Positions 1 through 8,877 of a stretch of DNA of 64,000 bases are shown one piece after another (the first letter of the stretch is position 1; each line of letters starts with the position of its first letter). A program made the position numbers and the translations under genes. Source of the stretch: Oxalobacteraceae bacterium OTU3CAMAD1 (GTDB lineage: Bacteria; Pseudomonadota; Gammaproteobacteria; Burkholderiales; Burkholderiaceae_D); the NCBI GenBank assembly GCA_024123915.1, contig CP099650.1:5952001-6016000 (forward strand), written 5' to 3'. The notes under the pieces were generated by a model that did no database searches, was not told where the DNA came from, and saw only the letters and a program-made list of their open reading frames with translations.

Positions 1-468
1 TTTATTATACGGAACGCCATTCAGGCCGCTCTTCTCGCTCGTGCTGAAAACATCGTAGACATCCTCGCCCTCCCTCGGCTGGTCGGCTTCGCTGGCGTAA
101 CTGCGCTTGCCCCACGATTGCGACTCGCTCACCGAGGTGTCGGGATTGAACGGATCGCGCGGCACGCGGCGCAGAAAGTAGATCTTCGCCTGCTTCGGGT
201 TTTGCAGGTCCGGCACGCCTTCGACCAGCACCTCCAGCGTCTTCGGATAGCCGGTCGAGGCCAGCGACTTGGTGATGCGTCCCTGGTCGTAGGCCAGCTT
301 GTAGGCGTCGATGCCCTGGCGGATCTGATGCAGCGCCTCGCGCAGATCCTGCTCCTGGCGGCGCTGCACCACCACCTGCGCTGTCGGTATCACCAATACG
401 CTGAGCAGGCCGAGGATGGTCAATGTCACCAGCAACTCGATCAGCGTAAAACCGCGCGCGCGCATCAT
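1..468 (-). CDS. Type II secretion-type pseudopilin, 3' end cut by window
   Basis: Last gene of the secretion operon; it runs off the left edge, so its C-terminus is missing. Translation from the ATG at 468 begins MMRARGFTLIELLVTLTIL, a prepilin N-terminus with the GFTLIEL processing/N-methylation site and a hydrophobic alpha-1 helix. The visible 156 residues continue into a globular domain with an RRVPRDPFNP stretch typical of GspG-like pseudopilins. It starts 13 bp after the secretin stop codon, so it is surely cotranscribed. A prepilin peptidase outside the window would cleave after Gly, and the mature protein would join the periplasmic pseudopilus. It could be a minor or a second major pseudopilin; the missing tail prevents a choice. 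Confidence 0.85.
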   Translation of the reverse strand, partial: MMRARGFTLIELLVTLTILGLLSVLVIPTAQVVVQRRQEQDLREALHQIRQGIDAYKLAYDQGRITKSLASTGYPKTLEVLVEGVPDLQNPKQAKIYFLRRVPRDPFNPDTSVSESQSWGKRSYASEADQPREGEDVYDVFSTSEKSGLNGVPYNK

Positions 469-481
469 GCCCACCCTGGCG

Positions 482-2518
482 TCACTGCTGCGGCGACGGC
501 GAAATCTCGACCGCCGGCTGCACCGGTTGCGGCTGCACCCCTTGCGTCGCCGGCAGCGGCGCCGGCTGGCCGGTCGATAGCGGCATGGCTTGCACCGGCG
601 GCGGCAGGATGGCCTGCGTGCTCGCGCCCTGTGCTTCGGCCGGCGCCGGTGCCGGCACGCTGGCGGGATTGTTCGGCGCCTGGGGCGCCGCTGGCGCCGA
701 CAATGCGCCCGGAGGCGCCGGCAACTGCACCGGAGTGCGCACGGTCAGGTCCGGACGGCGGCGGAAGCTCGCTTCCGTCCCGGCGGAGAATTCGGAGGCG
801 CTGGCCTCCGGACGCTGCACATTGCGAATCAGGCGCGGCGTGATCGACAGCACGATCTCGGTCTTCTGGTTGTCGTCACGCTTGCTGCCGAACAGACGTC
901 CGACGATCGGCAAATCGCCGGCGCCGGGCAGCTTGCTGGCGGTGCCGCGCTCCTCGTTGTTGATCAGGCCCGCCAGCACCTGGTTCTCGCCATCCTTCAG
1001 TTGCAGCATGGTGCTGGCCTGGCGTGTGCCGAGCTGGTACGCGGTGCCGCCGTTGCGGGTGGTGATGGTGTTGGTCAGGTTGCTTACCTCCAGCTGCACG
1101 CGGATCGCCACCTCGTTGTTCAGATAGATGGTCGGTTCGACGTTGAGCGTCAGGCCGACATCGACATAGGTGACATTATCGCTGGCGAAGCCGCCGATGC
1201 CCGACGATACCGTCGCCGTGATCACCGGCAGCTTGTCGCCGATGACGATCTTGGCCTTCTCCTTGTTGCGCACGCGGATGCGCGGATTGGCCAGCAGGTT
1301 GGAATCAGTGTCGGTCTTGTTGGCGTTGATGGCGGCGGAAATGCCGGTGACGCCGATGGTGTCCGAGTTCAAACCGCGCAAATCGCGGATGGTGAGGCCG
1401 GCGCCGCCGGCGGTCGACAGCGGCGTCAATCCCACGCTGGTCGGCCACTCGACGCCCAGATTCATCAGGGTGCCGCGCTTGACCTCCAGGATCTCCACCT
1501 CCAGCATCACCTCCGCCTCCGGCGCGTCCTGCACCGCGATCAGGCGTTCGGCCAGGCGGATCGCCTCCGGGTTGTCGCGCACGATCAGCAGATTAAGTTT
1601 TTCATCGACCACCACGTCGCGCGACTTGAGGATGGTCTTGAGGGTGTTGGCCACCAGCTTCGCCTCGGCGTTGGCCAGGAAGAAGGTCTTTACCGTCATT
1701 TCCTGGTATTCCTTCAGCTTCGCCGCCACGTTCGGATAGATCAGGATCGTGTTGGCGTCCATGACCTGCTGCTCCAGCTGATTGGTCAGCAGCAGGAAGT
1801 AGATCGCCGATTCGACGGTGCTGTTCTTCAGCATGACGGTGGTGCGCTGGTCGGTCTTGACGTCCTTGTCGAACACGAAGTTCAGCCCGGAGCGGCGCGC
1901 GATCACCTCGAACACCTGCTTGAGCGGGGCGTCGCGGAACTCGATCGTGATCGGCTGCTTGTACGACTTCGACAGGCCCGACTCCACCACCGGCTGCGCG
2001 CTTTTCTCGGTCACCTCGCGCAGCAGCAGCCGCGCCTTCTCGTTCGACGGCGTCTCGGTCAGCAGCGCGTTCAGGCGCAGCTTGGCCAGGTCGTATTCCT
2101 TCTTGTTCACGTGCTCGATGGCGGCGGCCAGCAGTTTGTCCTGGCGACCGTCGCGCTCTATCGCGCGCAGGCCGCTGCGGGCGCGTTCGTTCATCTGGTC
2201 CAGGCCCAGAACGCGGCGGAAGCCCTGCTCCGCCAGATCGGGACGGCCTTCCGACAGCTGTCGCTCGGACTGCTCGAGCAGGCGCTGCGCGGCGCGGTCG
2301 CGCGCCATCAGGTAGGCGCTGCGATACTCGGCGTTGCCCGGTTCGGCCCTGACGGCCTCCTGGTACTTGAGCAGGCCTGCTTCCACCTGGTCCTTGGCGA
2401 CCAGCTGGTTGGCTTCGCGGAAGGCCATTTGCCCGGCGCAGCCGCTCACGCCGACGGCGATCGCCAGCATGGCGGGCAGCGCGGCGCGGCGGCGCCATGT
2501 ATTCAGATGACTAGCCAT
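482..2518 (-). CDS. gspD: Secretin (GspD/PilQ/MshL-like outer-membrane pore), lipoprotein with N-terminal repeats
   Basis: Outer-membrane channel of the secretion or pilus machine. The N-terminus is a lipoprotein signal with lipobox VSGC (Cys27). Residues about 30-170 form an alpha-helical TPR-like region (LLKYQEAVRAEPGNAEYRSA). About 190-262 is a secretin/TonB short N-terminal domain (ITIEFRDAPLKQVFEVIARR), about 274-345 an N1-type domain, and about 380-560 the secretin beta domain with the closing LPGAGDLPIVGRLFGSK signature. A Pro/Ala-rich tail fills about 595-678. At 678 residues it is of usual size. The N-terminal repeats resemble MshL/PilQ-type secretins more than classical GspD. Start overlaps the upstream stop by one base (TGATG), indicating translational coupling. 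Confidence 0.9.
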   Translation of the reverse strand: MASHLNTWRRRAALPAMLAIAVGVSGCAGQMAFREANQLVAKDQVEAGLLKYQEAVRAEPGNAEYRSAYLMARDRAAQRLLEQSERQLSEGRPDLAEQGFRRVLGLDQMNERARSGLRAIERDGRQDKLLAAAIEHVNKKEYDLAKLRLNALLTETPSNEKARLLLREVTEKSAQPVVESGLSKSYKQPITIEFRDAPLKQVFEVIARRSGLNFVFDKDVKTDQRTTVMLKNSTVESAIYFLLLTNQLEQQVMDANTILIYPNVAAKLKEYQEMTVKTFFLANAEAKLVANTLKTILKSRDVVVDEKLNLLIVRDNPEAIRLAERLIAVQDAPEAEVMLEVEILEVKRGTLMNLGVEWPTSVGLTPLSTAGGAGLTIRDLRGLNSDTIGVTGISAAINANKTDTDSNLLANPRIRVRNKEKAKIVIGDKLPVITATVSSGIGGFASDNVTYVDVGLTLNVEPTIYLNNEVAIRVQLEVSNLTNTITTRNGGTAYQLGTRQASTMLQLKDGENQVLAGLINNEERGTASKLPGAGDLPIVGRLFGSKRDDNQKTEIVLSITPRLIRNVQRPEASASEFSAGTEASFRRRPDLTVRTPVQLPAPPGALSAPAAPQAPNNPASVPAPAPAEAQGASTQAILPPPVQAMPLSTGQPAPLPATQGVQPQPVQPAVEISPSPQQ

Positions 2519-3075
2519 CAGTCGAATGCTCCAATATTAATCTGTTGTACCTGATTCAAAGGCAGATAGGTCACGGTCATCAGCGGCGGCGCGATGCGGT
2601 CGACGCGGTAGGCGCCCTCGATCACGGTTTTGTTGCGCACCACATAGGTCTTGTCTCCGCGCGCCAGGTAAACTTCCCACTGGCCGTCGGCGACGGCTTT
2701 GCCGAAGTAATTGAAAGGAACCGGGGGCGCCGTCGGCGGTGGTGGCGGCGCGTTCGATTGCGACTGCGGCGGCGGCGGCGGCGGCGGCGGATTCCAGTTC
2801 TGACCCAGGAACACTCCCTCGCCGGCGCCGAAGCTGGCGTCGGCCGAGCCGCCCACCAGCGTGGCGCGCGGCACCAGCCGCAGGATCATCGCGTCCGCCG
2901 CCGCCTTACCGTCCTTGTCGGAGCGATCGACGGGCGCCGCGGCCACCGCGCCCGGCGCCTTGGCGGGGCGCGCGACCGGCTCGGCGATGTCCGACGACGG
3001 CGTGTTGTCGCCGAAGATCACCAGCGCGGCGGCGCCGGCCAGCGCCACCCCCATCGCGATGTGATAAGGCTTCAT
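2518..3075 (-). CDS. PilP/GspC-like periplasmic linker protein, proline-rich
   Basis: A 185-residue protein with one N-terminal membrane anchor (about residues 7-22), a disordered Ala/Pro segment including a run of eight prolines near residue 95-102, and a small C-terminal beta domain (about 120-185: WEVYLARGDKTYVVRNKTVI). This layout of anchor, flexible linker and short beta domain is that of PilP, MshK or the homology region of GspC, which connect the inner-membrane platform to the secretin. Position supports this: it lies directly before the secretin and its start overlaps the upstream pilO-like stop by ATGA. No enzymatic motif is visible. Assignment is by architecture and synteny, not by strong sequence motif. 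Confidence 0.7.
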   Translation of the reverse strand: MKPYHIAMGVALAGAAALVIFGDNTPSSDIAEPVARPAKAPGAVAAAPVDRSDKDGKAAADAMILRLVPRATLVGGSADASFGAGEGVFLGQNWNPPPPPPPPQSQSNAPPPPPTAPPVPFNYFGKAVADGQWEVYLARGDKTYVVRNKTVIEGAYRVDRIAPPLMTVTYLPLNQVQQINIGAFD

Positions 3076-3644
3076 GGCTCGCCGTCCTTGAGGTACAAGG
3101 TGAAGCGCAGGCGCGCCTCCACCGTCGCATCGGCGATGGTGTCGCGGCGGAAGCCGATTTCGTCGAGCGAGGCAAACGGCATCTCGCGCAAACCCTGCAT
3201 GGCGAACTGCCAGATGGCCTGGTACGGTCCCTTGACCGGCAGGATGATCTGGTAGGTGCTGACGCGGCTGGCCTTGTCGTAGGCCGACTTGTACTCGCCC
3301 TGGCTCAGTACCAGATTGGATTTCGCGGCCAGGTCGAACAACACCTTGACCTGCTGTTCCGCGTAGCGCTTCTCACCCAGCACCTGATAGAAGTCGGCCA
3401 GGTTCTGGTTGGCCGATGGCGGCGGCGGCGCGGTCACCAGCGAGGACGGCGCCGGCAACGGCCGCGCCATCACCCGCGCCTGCGCCGCGCGCTGCGGCAA
3501 CAGCCACGCCCACGCCGCCACGCCGGCCACGCACAAGGCGATGGCCACGCAGGCCGGCGCGCCGAGGCGCAGCAACATCAGGCGCGCGCGCAGCGCCAGC
3601 GCCCGCGCGTTCACGGCGTTCATGGTGCTCACCGGGTTATCCAT
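3072..3644 (-). CDS. PilO/GspM-like inner-membrane platform protein
   Basis: A 190-residue protein with a short cytoplasmic N-terminus, one transmembrane helix (about residues 28-48, APACVAIALCVAGVAAWAWL), then a Pro/Ala linker and a ferredoxin-like alpha/beta periplasmic domain (SANQNLADFYQVLGEKRYAE onward). This is the PilO/GspM plan. The ATG at 3644 is chosen because GGAGG lies five bases upstream; it overlaps the pilN-like gene by 16 bp. An internal ATG at 3623 would avoid the overlap but lacks such a site. It is expected to heterodimerise with the PilN-like product in the inner membrane. Confidence 0.75.
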   Translation of the reverse strand: MDNPVSTMNAVNARALALRARLMLLRLGAPACVAIALCVAGVAAWAWLLPQRAAQARVMARPLPAPSSLVTAPPPPSANQNLADFYQVLGEKRYAEQQVKVLFDLAAKSNLVLSQGEYKSAYDKASRVSTYQIILPVKGPYQAIWQFAMQGLREMPFASLDEIGFRRDTIADATVEARLRFTLYLKDGEP

Positions 3645-4180
3645 GTGGCCTCCAACTGGAAGCGCAAGGGCCGCAACGGGTCCTGGTCGTTGATCTCGTG
3701 GCGCGTCAGCACCACGCCACTGAAGGTTTCCTGCTGTTTGAGTTCCGCCACGTAGTCCACCATATCGTCGCTGGTCTTGGTCTCGGCGGTGATCTTGAGC
3801 ACCTGCTTGCGCGGGTCCGGCTCCATCGCCACCAGCGCCACGTTGCGCGGCGTGGCGGCGGCCACGGCGTCCTGCAGTTCGCGCCATGGCAGGTTTAATT
3901 GCATGATGGCGCCGTTGACGAAGGCCGCCTGCCCTTCCGGTATCACCACCCGCGCCACCTCCACCGGCCGCGCCGACATGGCGGCCGCGCGTTGCTGGAT
4001 ATGGCGCAGCTGCTGTTCACGCTCGCGCTTTTGCTCGACCAGCTTCCAGCCGCCCAAGGCCGCGCCCGCGCACAGCAGCAGTCCGGCGGCGCCCAGCGCC
4101 AGCAGCGCCGGATGCGTGTGGAACAGGGTGCGGCGCAGGCTGCGCGGCGCGAAGTCGATGTGCATCGCGTTTTTGGTCAT
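3629..4180 (-). CDS. PilN/GspL C-terminal-like inner-membrane platform protein
   Basis: A 183-residue protein starting MTKNAMHIDFAPRSL. The N-terminal HIDFAPRS resembles the PilN motif (INLLPWR) that docks into PilM. One transmembrane helix follows (about residues 27-46), then a heptad-rich segment (LVEQKREREQQLRHIQQRA) and a periplasmic alpha/beta domain. The ATG at 4180 overlaps the preceding stop as ATGA, which fixes the start. Together with the neighbours it reconstructs a PilM-PilN-PilO-PilP row, as in type IV pilus and MSHA systems, in place of a single GspL/GspM pair. Confidence 0.75.
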   Translation of the reverse strand: MTKNAMHIDFAPRSLRRTLFHTHPALLALGAAGLLLCAGAALGGWKLVEQKREREQQLRHIQQRAAAMSARPVEVARVVIPEGQAAFVNGAIMQLNLPWRELQDAVAAATPRNVALVAMEPDPRKQVLKITAETKTSDDMVDYVAELKQQETFSGVVLTRHEINDQDPLRPLRFQLEATWITR

Positions 4181-5049
4181 GCCAGGCTCCCGCCGCGCGC
4201 CAGCAGCGCCGCCATCGACAGCCCGGCGCCGCCGGCCTGCTGCGCCTGATCGAGCGCCTCGCACGGAATCTGCGCGGCAGTGCCGGTGGAGCGCGTCCAC
4301 GCGGCGGCGCTGGCCGCGCTGGCCGATGCTGCGCCGCACAGCTGCAGCAGTTCCGGCGGCGGCATATCGAGCAGCAGCGCTTCGCGCTTCAAGGTCTGCG
4401 TCAGCCATGCCGGATCGGCGCCGGGCGGCACCGGCAGCGCGCGGATCGCCCGCATCGCTTGCCCGCCTTTGCCCTTCCCGGCACTGGCGTCGATCGCCGC
4501 CAGCGTCAGCAGATTGTCGTGCAGCAGGCCAAACCAGGCGCCCTGCTTCATGCCGCGCCGCCAACGGTTCCAGGCGCTGACAAAATGCGGTTCGACGCCG
4601 ACGATGGACAGTTTGAATTCCCGCGCCACCAGCTCCAGCACGGCCAGCAGCGCGCGCGGCATGGCGGCGGCGAAGAACGGCTCGGTCGCGTTCCAGTCGG
4701 CCGATATCTTCCAGGCCGACGGCGCCTCGCCGTACAGCGACTGGAAGCGCAGGCCGGCCGCCGCCTCCATGTCGTCCAGGCGGGTGGCGCCGGGCGGCGG
4801 TGTGACGCGCCATATGCGCGTCAATTCGTCGGCCAGCACGATGCTGGCGAGCCAGCCGCCCACATCCTGTTCGCCCAGCAGCGCGCGCAAGGCGTTGGCG
4901 ATGGCGTCGAACGGATGCGCGGCCGACGGCGCGAACGCGTGTTCCGCCAGCACGGTGAAGGGCTCTCCGCGCCAGCGGCTCACGCGCACCAGGCTGACCG
5001 CGTGGCCTGCCACGCCGATGCGCAGCGATTGTCCGATGGCTCTACGCAT
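4177..5049 (-). CDS. PilM/GspL-like cytoplasmic actin-fold platform protein
   Basis: A 290-residue soluble protein without signal peptide or membrane helix. Its size, its place between the ATPase gene and the pilN-like gene, and its alternating beta-rich N-terminal half (LRIGVAGHAVSLVRVSRW) fit a PilM or GspL cytoplasmic domain, which links the ATPase to the inner-membrane platform. The sequence is divergent and the actin-fold nucleotide motifs are not obvious; this is mostly a context assignment. The start overlaps the gspE stop by 8 bp and the stop overlaps the next start by ATGA. The Ala-rich C-terminal segment (about 230-260) looks low in complexity. Confidence 0.6.
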   Translation of the reverse strand: MRRAIGQSLRIGVAGHAVSLVRVSRWRGEPFTVLAEHAFAPSAAHPFDAIANALRALLGEQDVGGWLASIVLADELTRIWRVTPPPGATRLDDMEAAAGLRFQSLYGEAPSAWKISADWNATEPFFAAAMPRALLAVLELVAREFKLSIVGVEPHFVSAWNRWRRGMKQGAWFGLLHDNLLTLAAIDASAGKGKGGQAMRAIRALPVPPGADPAWLTQTLKREALLLDMPPPELLQLCGAASASAASAAAWTRSTGTAAQIPCEALDQAQQAGGAGLSMAALLARGGSLA

Positions 5050-6769
5050 GCAAGGTCACCCGTTTGATTTCGGCCAAAGTGGTGCCGCCACGCTTGACCA
5101 GTTCCAGCGCGGCCTGGCGCAGGCTGCGCGTGCCGTTGTCGTAGGCCGCCTGTTTGATCTGGCGGATCGGCCGCTTGTCGACGATCAGCTCGCGGATCTC
5201 GTCGTTCAAGGTCAGTATCTCGGCGATCGAGCGGCGCCCCTTGTAACCGGTGCCACGGCAGTCGCCGCAGCCCGGCCCCTGCATGAAGCGGTAATCATGG
5301 ACATCGACGCGGCGCAGGCCGACGCTGGCCAGTTCATGGTCGTCCGGCGTGTATTCCACCGCGCAGTGCGGACAGTTGATGCGCACCAGGCGCTGCGCCC
5401 AGATGCCGTTCAACGCCGACACGAAGGCGTACGGATCGATGCCCATGTGGGTAAAGCGGCCGAACACGTCGAACACGTTATTGGCGTGCACGGTGGTGAG
5501 CACCAGGTGGCCCGTCAGCGCCGACTGCACGGCGATTTCCGCCGTCTCGCGGTCGCGGATCTCGCCCACCATGATCTTGTCCGGATCGTGGCGCAGGATC
5601 GAGCGCAGGCCCTTGGCGAAGGTCAGGCCCTTCTTTTCGTTGACGGGAATTTGCAGGATGCCTGGCAGCTGGTATTCGACCGGGTCCTCGATGGTGATGA
5701 TCTTTTCGCGGCCGTTGTGGATCTCGGTCAGCGCCGCGTACAAGGTGGTGGTCTTGCCCGAGCCGGTCGGCCCGGTCACCAGCAGCATGCCGTAGGCCTC
5801 CTGCGCCAGCACCCGCAGGGTCGCCAGCGACGGCGCGTCGAAGCCCAGCGCCTCCAAGGTCAGCGAGCCGTAGGCCTCGATCATGGCGCGCTTGTCGAGG
5901 ATACGGATGACGGCGTCCTCGCCGTGGATGCTCGGCATGATGGACACGCGCAGGTCGATCTCGCGGCCGTTGGCCTCGACCCGGAAGCTGCCGTCCTGCG
6001 GCACGCGGCGCTCGGCGATATCGAGTTCGGCCAGCACCTTCAGGCGCGAGATGATTTGTTCGGCCACCTCGATGCCGTTGACGGCAGTGGCGTGATCGAG
6101 CACGCCGTCGACCCGGTACTTGACGGCCAGGCCGCCGGAGGTGCTCTCCAGGTGGATGTCGGAGGCGCCGGCCTTCAAGGCGTCGTACAAGGTGGAGTTG
6201 ACCAGGCGGACCGCCGGACTGGCCGCCTCCGACACCGACGCGAACGACAGCACGGCGGCGGTCTTGCCGTCGCGCCGGCCCTCGCTGGCGCCGGGCAGCA
6301 GCGAGTCGGTGGCGCGCGCCGATTCCTCCTGCTTGGACAAATAGGCCTGGATGTCGGCCTGCAGCGCCAGGCGCACCGGCAGCGGCGCGTGCGGCGTGGC
6401 GCGCGCCTGCGTGCCGAGCCAGGTTTGCAGATCGAGGTCGAACGGATCGGCGATGACGCCGACCACCACGCCGTCGAAGCCGCGCAGCAGCACGCAGTGG
6501 CGCGCCATCGCCTGCGACAGCGGCAGCAGGTCGAAGGCCGGCACGAAGGCCAGCATGTCGACCGTCTCGAGCACCGTCATGCCGAACGGCTGCGCCAGCG
6601 CTTGCACCACCAGGCGCGGCTCCATGCCGCTGAGCGCTTCGAGCTCCTCGACCAAGGTGCGTTTCGACTGCTGGCGCAGATGGCGGGCGCGCGCCACCAG
6701 CGCCGTGTCCAGCGCCGGCAAGGCGGAAGCGGCGACGCCGGCATCAACGGGATTGGCCTGGGCCGTCAT
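5042..6769 (-). CDS. gspE: Secretion/pilus assembly ATPase, GspE/PulE family
   Basis: Hexameric ATPase that powers pseudopilus or pilus assembly at the cytoplasmic face. The 575 residues contain a GspE N-terminal domain (about 40-145), then the core ATPase: Walker A GPTGSGKT at 333-340, an Asp-box region ITIEDPVEYQ near 360, Walker B IMVGEIRD at 399-406, and a His-box ALTGHLVLTTVHAN (417-430). A zinc-binding pair CPHC (466, 469) and CGDC (501, 504) marks it as GspE/PilB type rather than a PilT retraction ATPase. The start forms an ATGA overlap with gspF, so the two are translated together. Confidence 0.95.
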   Translation of the reverse strand: MTAQANPVDAGVAASALPALDTALVARARHLRQQSKRTLVEELEALSGMEPRLVVQALAQPFGMTVLETVDMLAFVPAFDLLPLSQAMARHCVLLRGFDGVVVGVIADPFDLDLQTWLGTQARATPHAPLPVRLALQADIQAYLSKQEESARATDSLLPGASEGRRDGKTAAVLSFASVSEAASPAVRLVNSTLYDALKAGASDIHLESTSGGLAVKYRVDGVLDHATAVNGIEVAEQIISRLKVLAELDIAERRVPQDGSFRVEANGREIDLRVSIMPSIHGEDAVIRILDKRAMIEAYGSLTLEALGFDAPSLATLRVLAQEAYGMLLVTGPTGSGKTTTLYAALTEIHNGREKIITIEDPVEYQLPGILQIPVNEKKGLTFAKGLRSILRHDPDKIMVGEIRDRETAEIAVQSALTGHLVLTTVHANNVFDVFGRFTHMGIDPYAFVSALNGIWAQRLVRINCPHCAVEYTPDDHELASVGLRRVDVHDYRFMQGPGCGDCRGTGYKGRRSIAEILTLNDEIRELIVDKRPIRQIKQAAYDNGTRSLRQAALELVKRGGTTLAEIKRVTLHA

Positions 6770-7962
6770 GACATGTCTCCGGCCAGATCAAAGATCGGCA
6801 TGTAAAGCAGCACCACGATGGCGCCGACGATCAGGCCGATGGCGGCCATCAGCAGCGGTTCGAAGGTGCGGGTGAAACGGTCGATCCAGCGGGTGATCTC
6901 GCCGTCGTAGAAGGCCGCCGACTGCGTCAGCATCGGCCCCATGTCGCCGGTCCGCTCGCCCACGCGCAGCATGCGCAGCGAGATCGGCGTGGTCAGCTGG
7001 TTGGCCTCGAAGGCGGTCGACAGCGGCAAGCCGGCCTCGATGGCCGCGCGCGCCGCCTGCAGGTTCTGGCGGATGCCGGCCGAGACCATGCCCTGCACCG
7101 TCTCGATGGCGTGCACGATGGTGATGCCGCCCTCGCTGAGCATGCCCAAGGTCAGGTACAGCCGCGACAATTCATAGATGCGCACGCGCTCGCCGATGCC
7201 CGGCAGCCGGCTCAGCAAGCGGACGATGCCGCCGCTGCCCATCAGGTGGCGCACCGTCAGCACCAGCGCCGCCAGCGCCGCCGCGATGCCGCCCAACATC
7301 AGCGTGGTGTGCTGGCTGGCGAACTGGCCCCAGTTGAGCATCTGCTGCGACAGCCACGGCAGGTCGCGCCCGGCGCCCTGGTAGACCTCGGCGAAGCGCG
7401 GCACCACGTAGCCGATCAAAAACAGGCTGACGCCGCCGCCGACCAGCAGCAGGATGCAAGGGTAGATGGCGGCCGACACCAGCTTGCCGCGCACCAGGTC
7501 GATGCGCTGCTGGTAATCGATGAAGCGCGACAGCGAGCGCGGCAGGTCGGAGGTGCCCTCGGCCGCCTTGACGATGCCGATGTAGAGCGGCGGGAACAGT
7601 TCCGGCTGCTCGGCCAGCACGGCCGAGAAGCGCTGGCCCTCGCGCAGGCCGGCCAGCAGCCGCTCGAGCACGCCGCGCGTGGCCGGATTGGCCTCTTTTT
7701 CCAACAGCGCCTCGAGCCCCTCGACGATGCCCAACCCGGCCGTCAGCAGCGCCAGCAACTCCTGGCTGAACAATACCAGCGAGAGCGCCGGCCGCCTGCC
7801 GGCGCGGCCCTTGCCGGTCAGGCCGCCGCGCGCCGGCGCGATGGCGCTGACGAACAGGCCGCGCGCCTCGACCTGGCGGCGCGCGTCGGCCTCATCGCGG
7901 CCATCGATGAGCAGATGGGCGATGACCATATCGGCCGACAAGGTGCGGACATCGAACTGCAT
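6766..7962 (-). CDS. gspF: Inner-membrane platform protein, GspF/PilC family
   Basis: Polytopic inner-membrane protein (398 residues) that couples the ATPase to pseudopilin extraction. It carries two T2SSF repeats: the first at about 65-190 (LVLFSQELLALLTAGLGIVEGLEAL) and the second at about 265-390 (IYELSRLYLTLGMLSEGGITI). Each is followed by hydrophobic helices (about 165-190, 215-240 and 370-392). Length is normal for the family. It lies 72 bp after gspG and overlaps gspE. No retraction ATPase gene is present in the window. Confidence 0.93.
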   Translation of the reverse strand: MQFDVRTLSADMVIAHLLIDGRDEADARRQVEARGLFVSAIAPARGGLTGKGRAGRRPALSLVLFSQELLALLTAGLGIVEGLEALLEKEANPATRGVLERLLAGLREGQRFSAVLAEQPELFPPLYIGIVKAAEGTSDLPRSLSRFIDYQQRIDLVRGKLVSAAIYPCILLLVGGGVSLFLIGYVVPRFAEVYQGAGRDLPWLSQQMLNWGQFASQHTTLMLGGIAAALAALVLTVRHLMGSGGIVRLLSRLPGIGERVRIYELSRLYLTLGMLSEGGITIVHAIETVQGMVSAGIRQNLQAARAAIEAGLPLSTAFEANQLTTPISLRMLRVGERTGDMGPMLTQSAAFYDGEITRWIDRFTRTFEPLLMAAIGLIVGAIVVLLYMPIFDLAGDMS

Positions 7963-8034
7963 GACGAATGCGGCTTTCGTTGACGGTGGGGAGAGGTCGG
8001 CGGTGGGCGCGGCGCGTGGGGTGGACCCGAACGC

Positions 8035-8478
8035 TTACTGCGCGCCGATGTCGGCGTCCTCGCCGGCGCCGCCGGGCTGGCCGTCGCGTCCCAGCGAGAT
8101 GATCTCGAACTCGGCCTTGGCGCCGGGCGCCTTGTATTGGTAAGGGTGGCCCCACGGATCGGGCGGCACGCCCTTTTTCAGGTACGGGCCGTTCCATTTG
8201 GCGCCCGCCGTGGCCGGCGCCACCACCAGCGCGCCCAGCCCCTCCTCGGTGGTCGGGTAGCGGCCGACGTCGAGGCGGTAGGTGTCGAGCGATTTCTCGA
8301 ACGCGTCGATCTGCGCCTTGGCGATGGTCACCTCGGACTTGCCCAGCTGGGCGAAATATTTGGGGCCGACATAGGCCGCCAACAGACCGATGATGACGAT
8401 CACCACCAGCAGTTCCAACAACGTGAAGCCGCCGGCCTTGCGGGCCGCCGTCCAACCGCGATTCTTCGCCACTTCCAT
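8035..8478 (-). CDS. gspG: Major pseudopilin GspG
   Basis: Main subunit of the type II secretion pseudopilus, 147 residues. The N-terminus carries a type III signal peptide ending in G at GGFTLLELLVVIVIIGLLAA, with the conserved Glu at +5 for methylation. The globular part has the GspG hallmarks: DTYRLDVGRYPTTEEGLGAL, the WNGPYLKKGVPPDPWGHPY motif, and a C-terminal acidic stretch (GAGEDADIGAQ) where GspG proteins bind calcium. This strong GspG signature argues that the operon is a secretion system, although the platform genes are pilus-like. AAGGAG lies upstream of the ATG. It is the first gene of the operon in this window. Confidence 0.95.
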   Translation of the reverse strand: MEVAKNRGWTAARKAGGFTLLELLVVIVIIGLLAAYVGPKYFAQLGKSEVTIAKAQIDAFEKSLDTYRLDVGRYPTTEEGLGALVVAPATAGAKWNGPYLKKGVPPDPWGHPYQYKAPGAKAEFEIISLGRDGQPGGAGEDADIGAQ

Positions 8479-8877
8479 CCGACCAACTCCTTAATTAACC
8501 CGAGATGTTCCGCTGCTTGCCGGAGCTGCGCGGCGGTGCCCGCCGCAGGGGCAAGACTACCATGCGGTTTGCCAGCTAGACAATCTTTTCTTCAGCCCGC
8601 CAGCCCCGCGCGCGCGGCCGGCCGCGCCAACAGCCGCGCGCGCCACAATGTTGTAAATAAATCACAGCGGGCGGGTGCCTTGCAAACCGCATGCCTGCAT
8701 GCTCCGCCGGGGTTTTCGGCGATCGAACCGCCGTCGCACGAAACAATATTATTAATTCTCCCACATCTTTATTGTTACGCTTGCTAAGCTATTTGCCATC
8801 CCTGTCGTGCGGCGGCCGTCTCCGCGCCGGCCGGGGAGCCCATCGCCATCGTGGCCTCACTTACCAAAGGTTGATTC
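8479..8877. other. Divergent intergenic region between gspG and the first PEP-CTERM gene
   Basis: About 400 bp without a credible gene. The left part must hold the promoter of the leftward secretion operon, but no convincing -35/-10 pair was found. The right part is AT-rich (8740-8800) and contains the motif shared with the second PEP-CTERM module, listed separately. Confidence 0.6.
8768..8800 (+). promoter_or_regulatory. Conserved upstream element of PEP-CTERM module 1
   Basis: A 33-base AT-rich element that matches, without gaps, 23 of 33 positions of 13174-13206 upstream of the second module. Shared blocks are TTTATTGT, TTGCTA and CATC. It lies about 80 bp before the ATG at 8878. It may be a promoter or an activator site; module 2 has a better -35/-10 fit at the same place. 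Confidence 0.4.

Noticed and set aside
590..2554. Long plus-strand frame over the secretin gene
   Set aside because: Shadow of the secretin coding strand. No start signal and no recognisable domain.
8460..8610. Sigma-54 promoter before gspG or the PEP-CTERM genes
   Set aside because: TGGC and TTGC words occur but not at the -24/-12 spacing, so the sigma-54 control known for some PEP-CTERM systems is not supported here.
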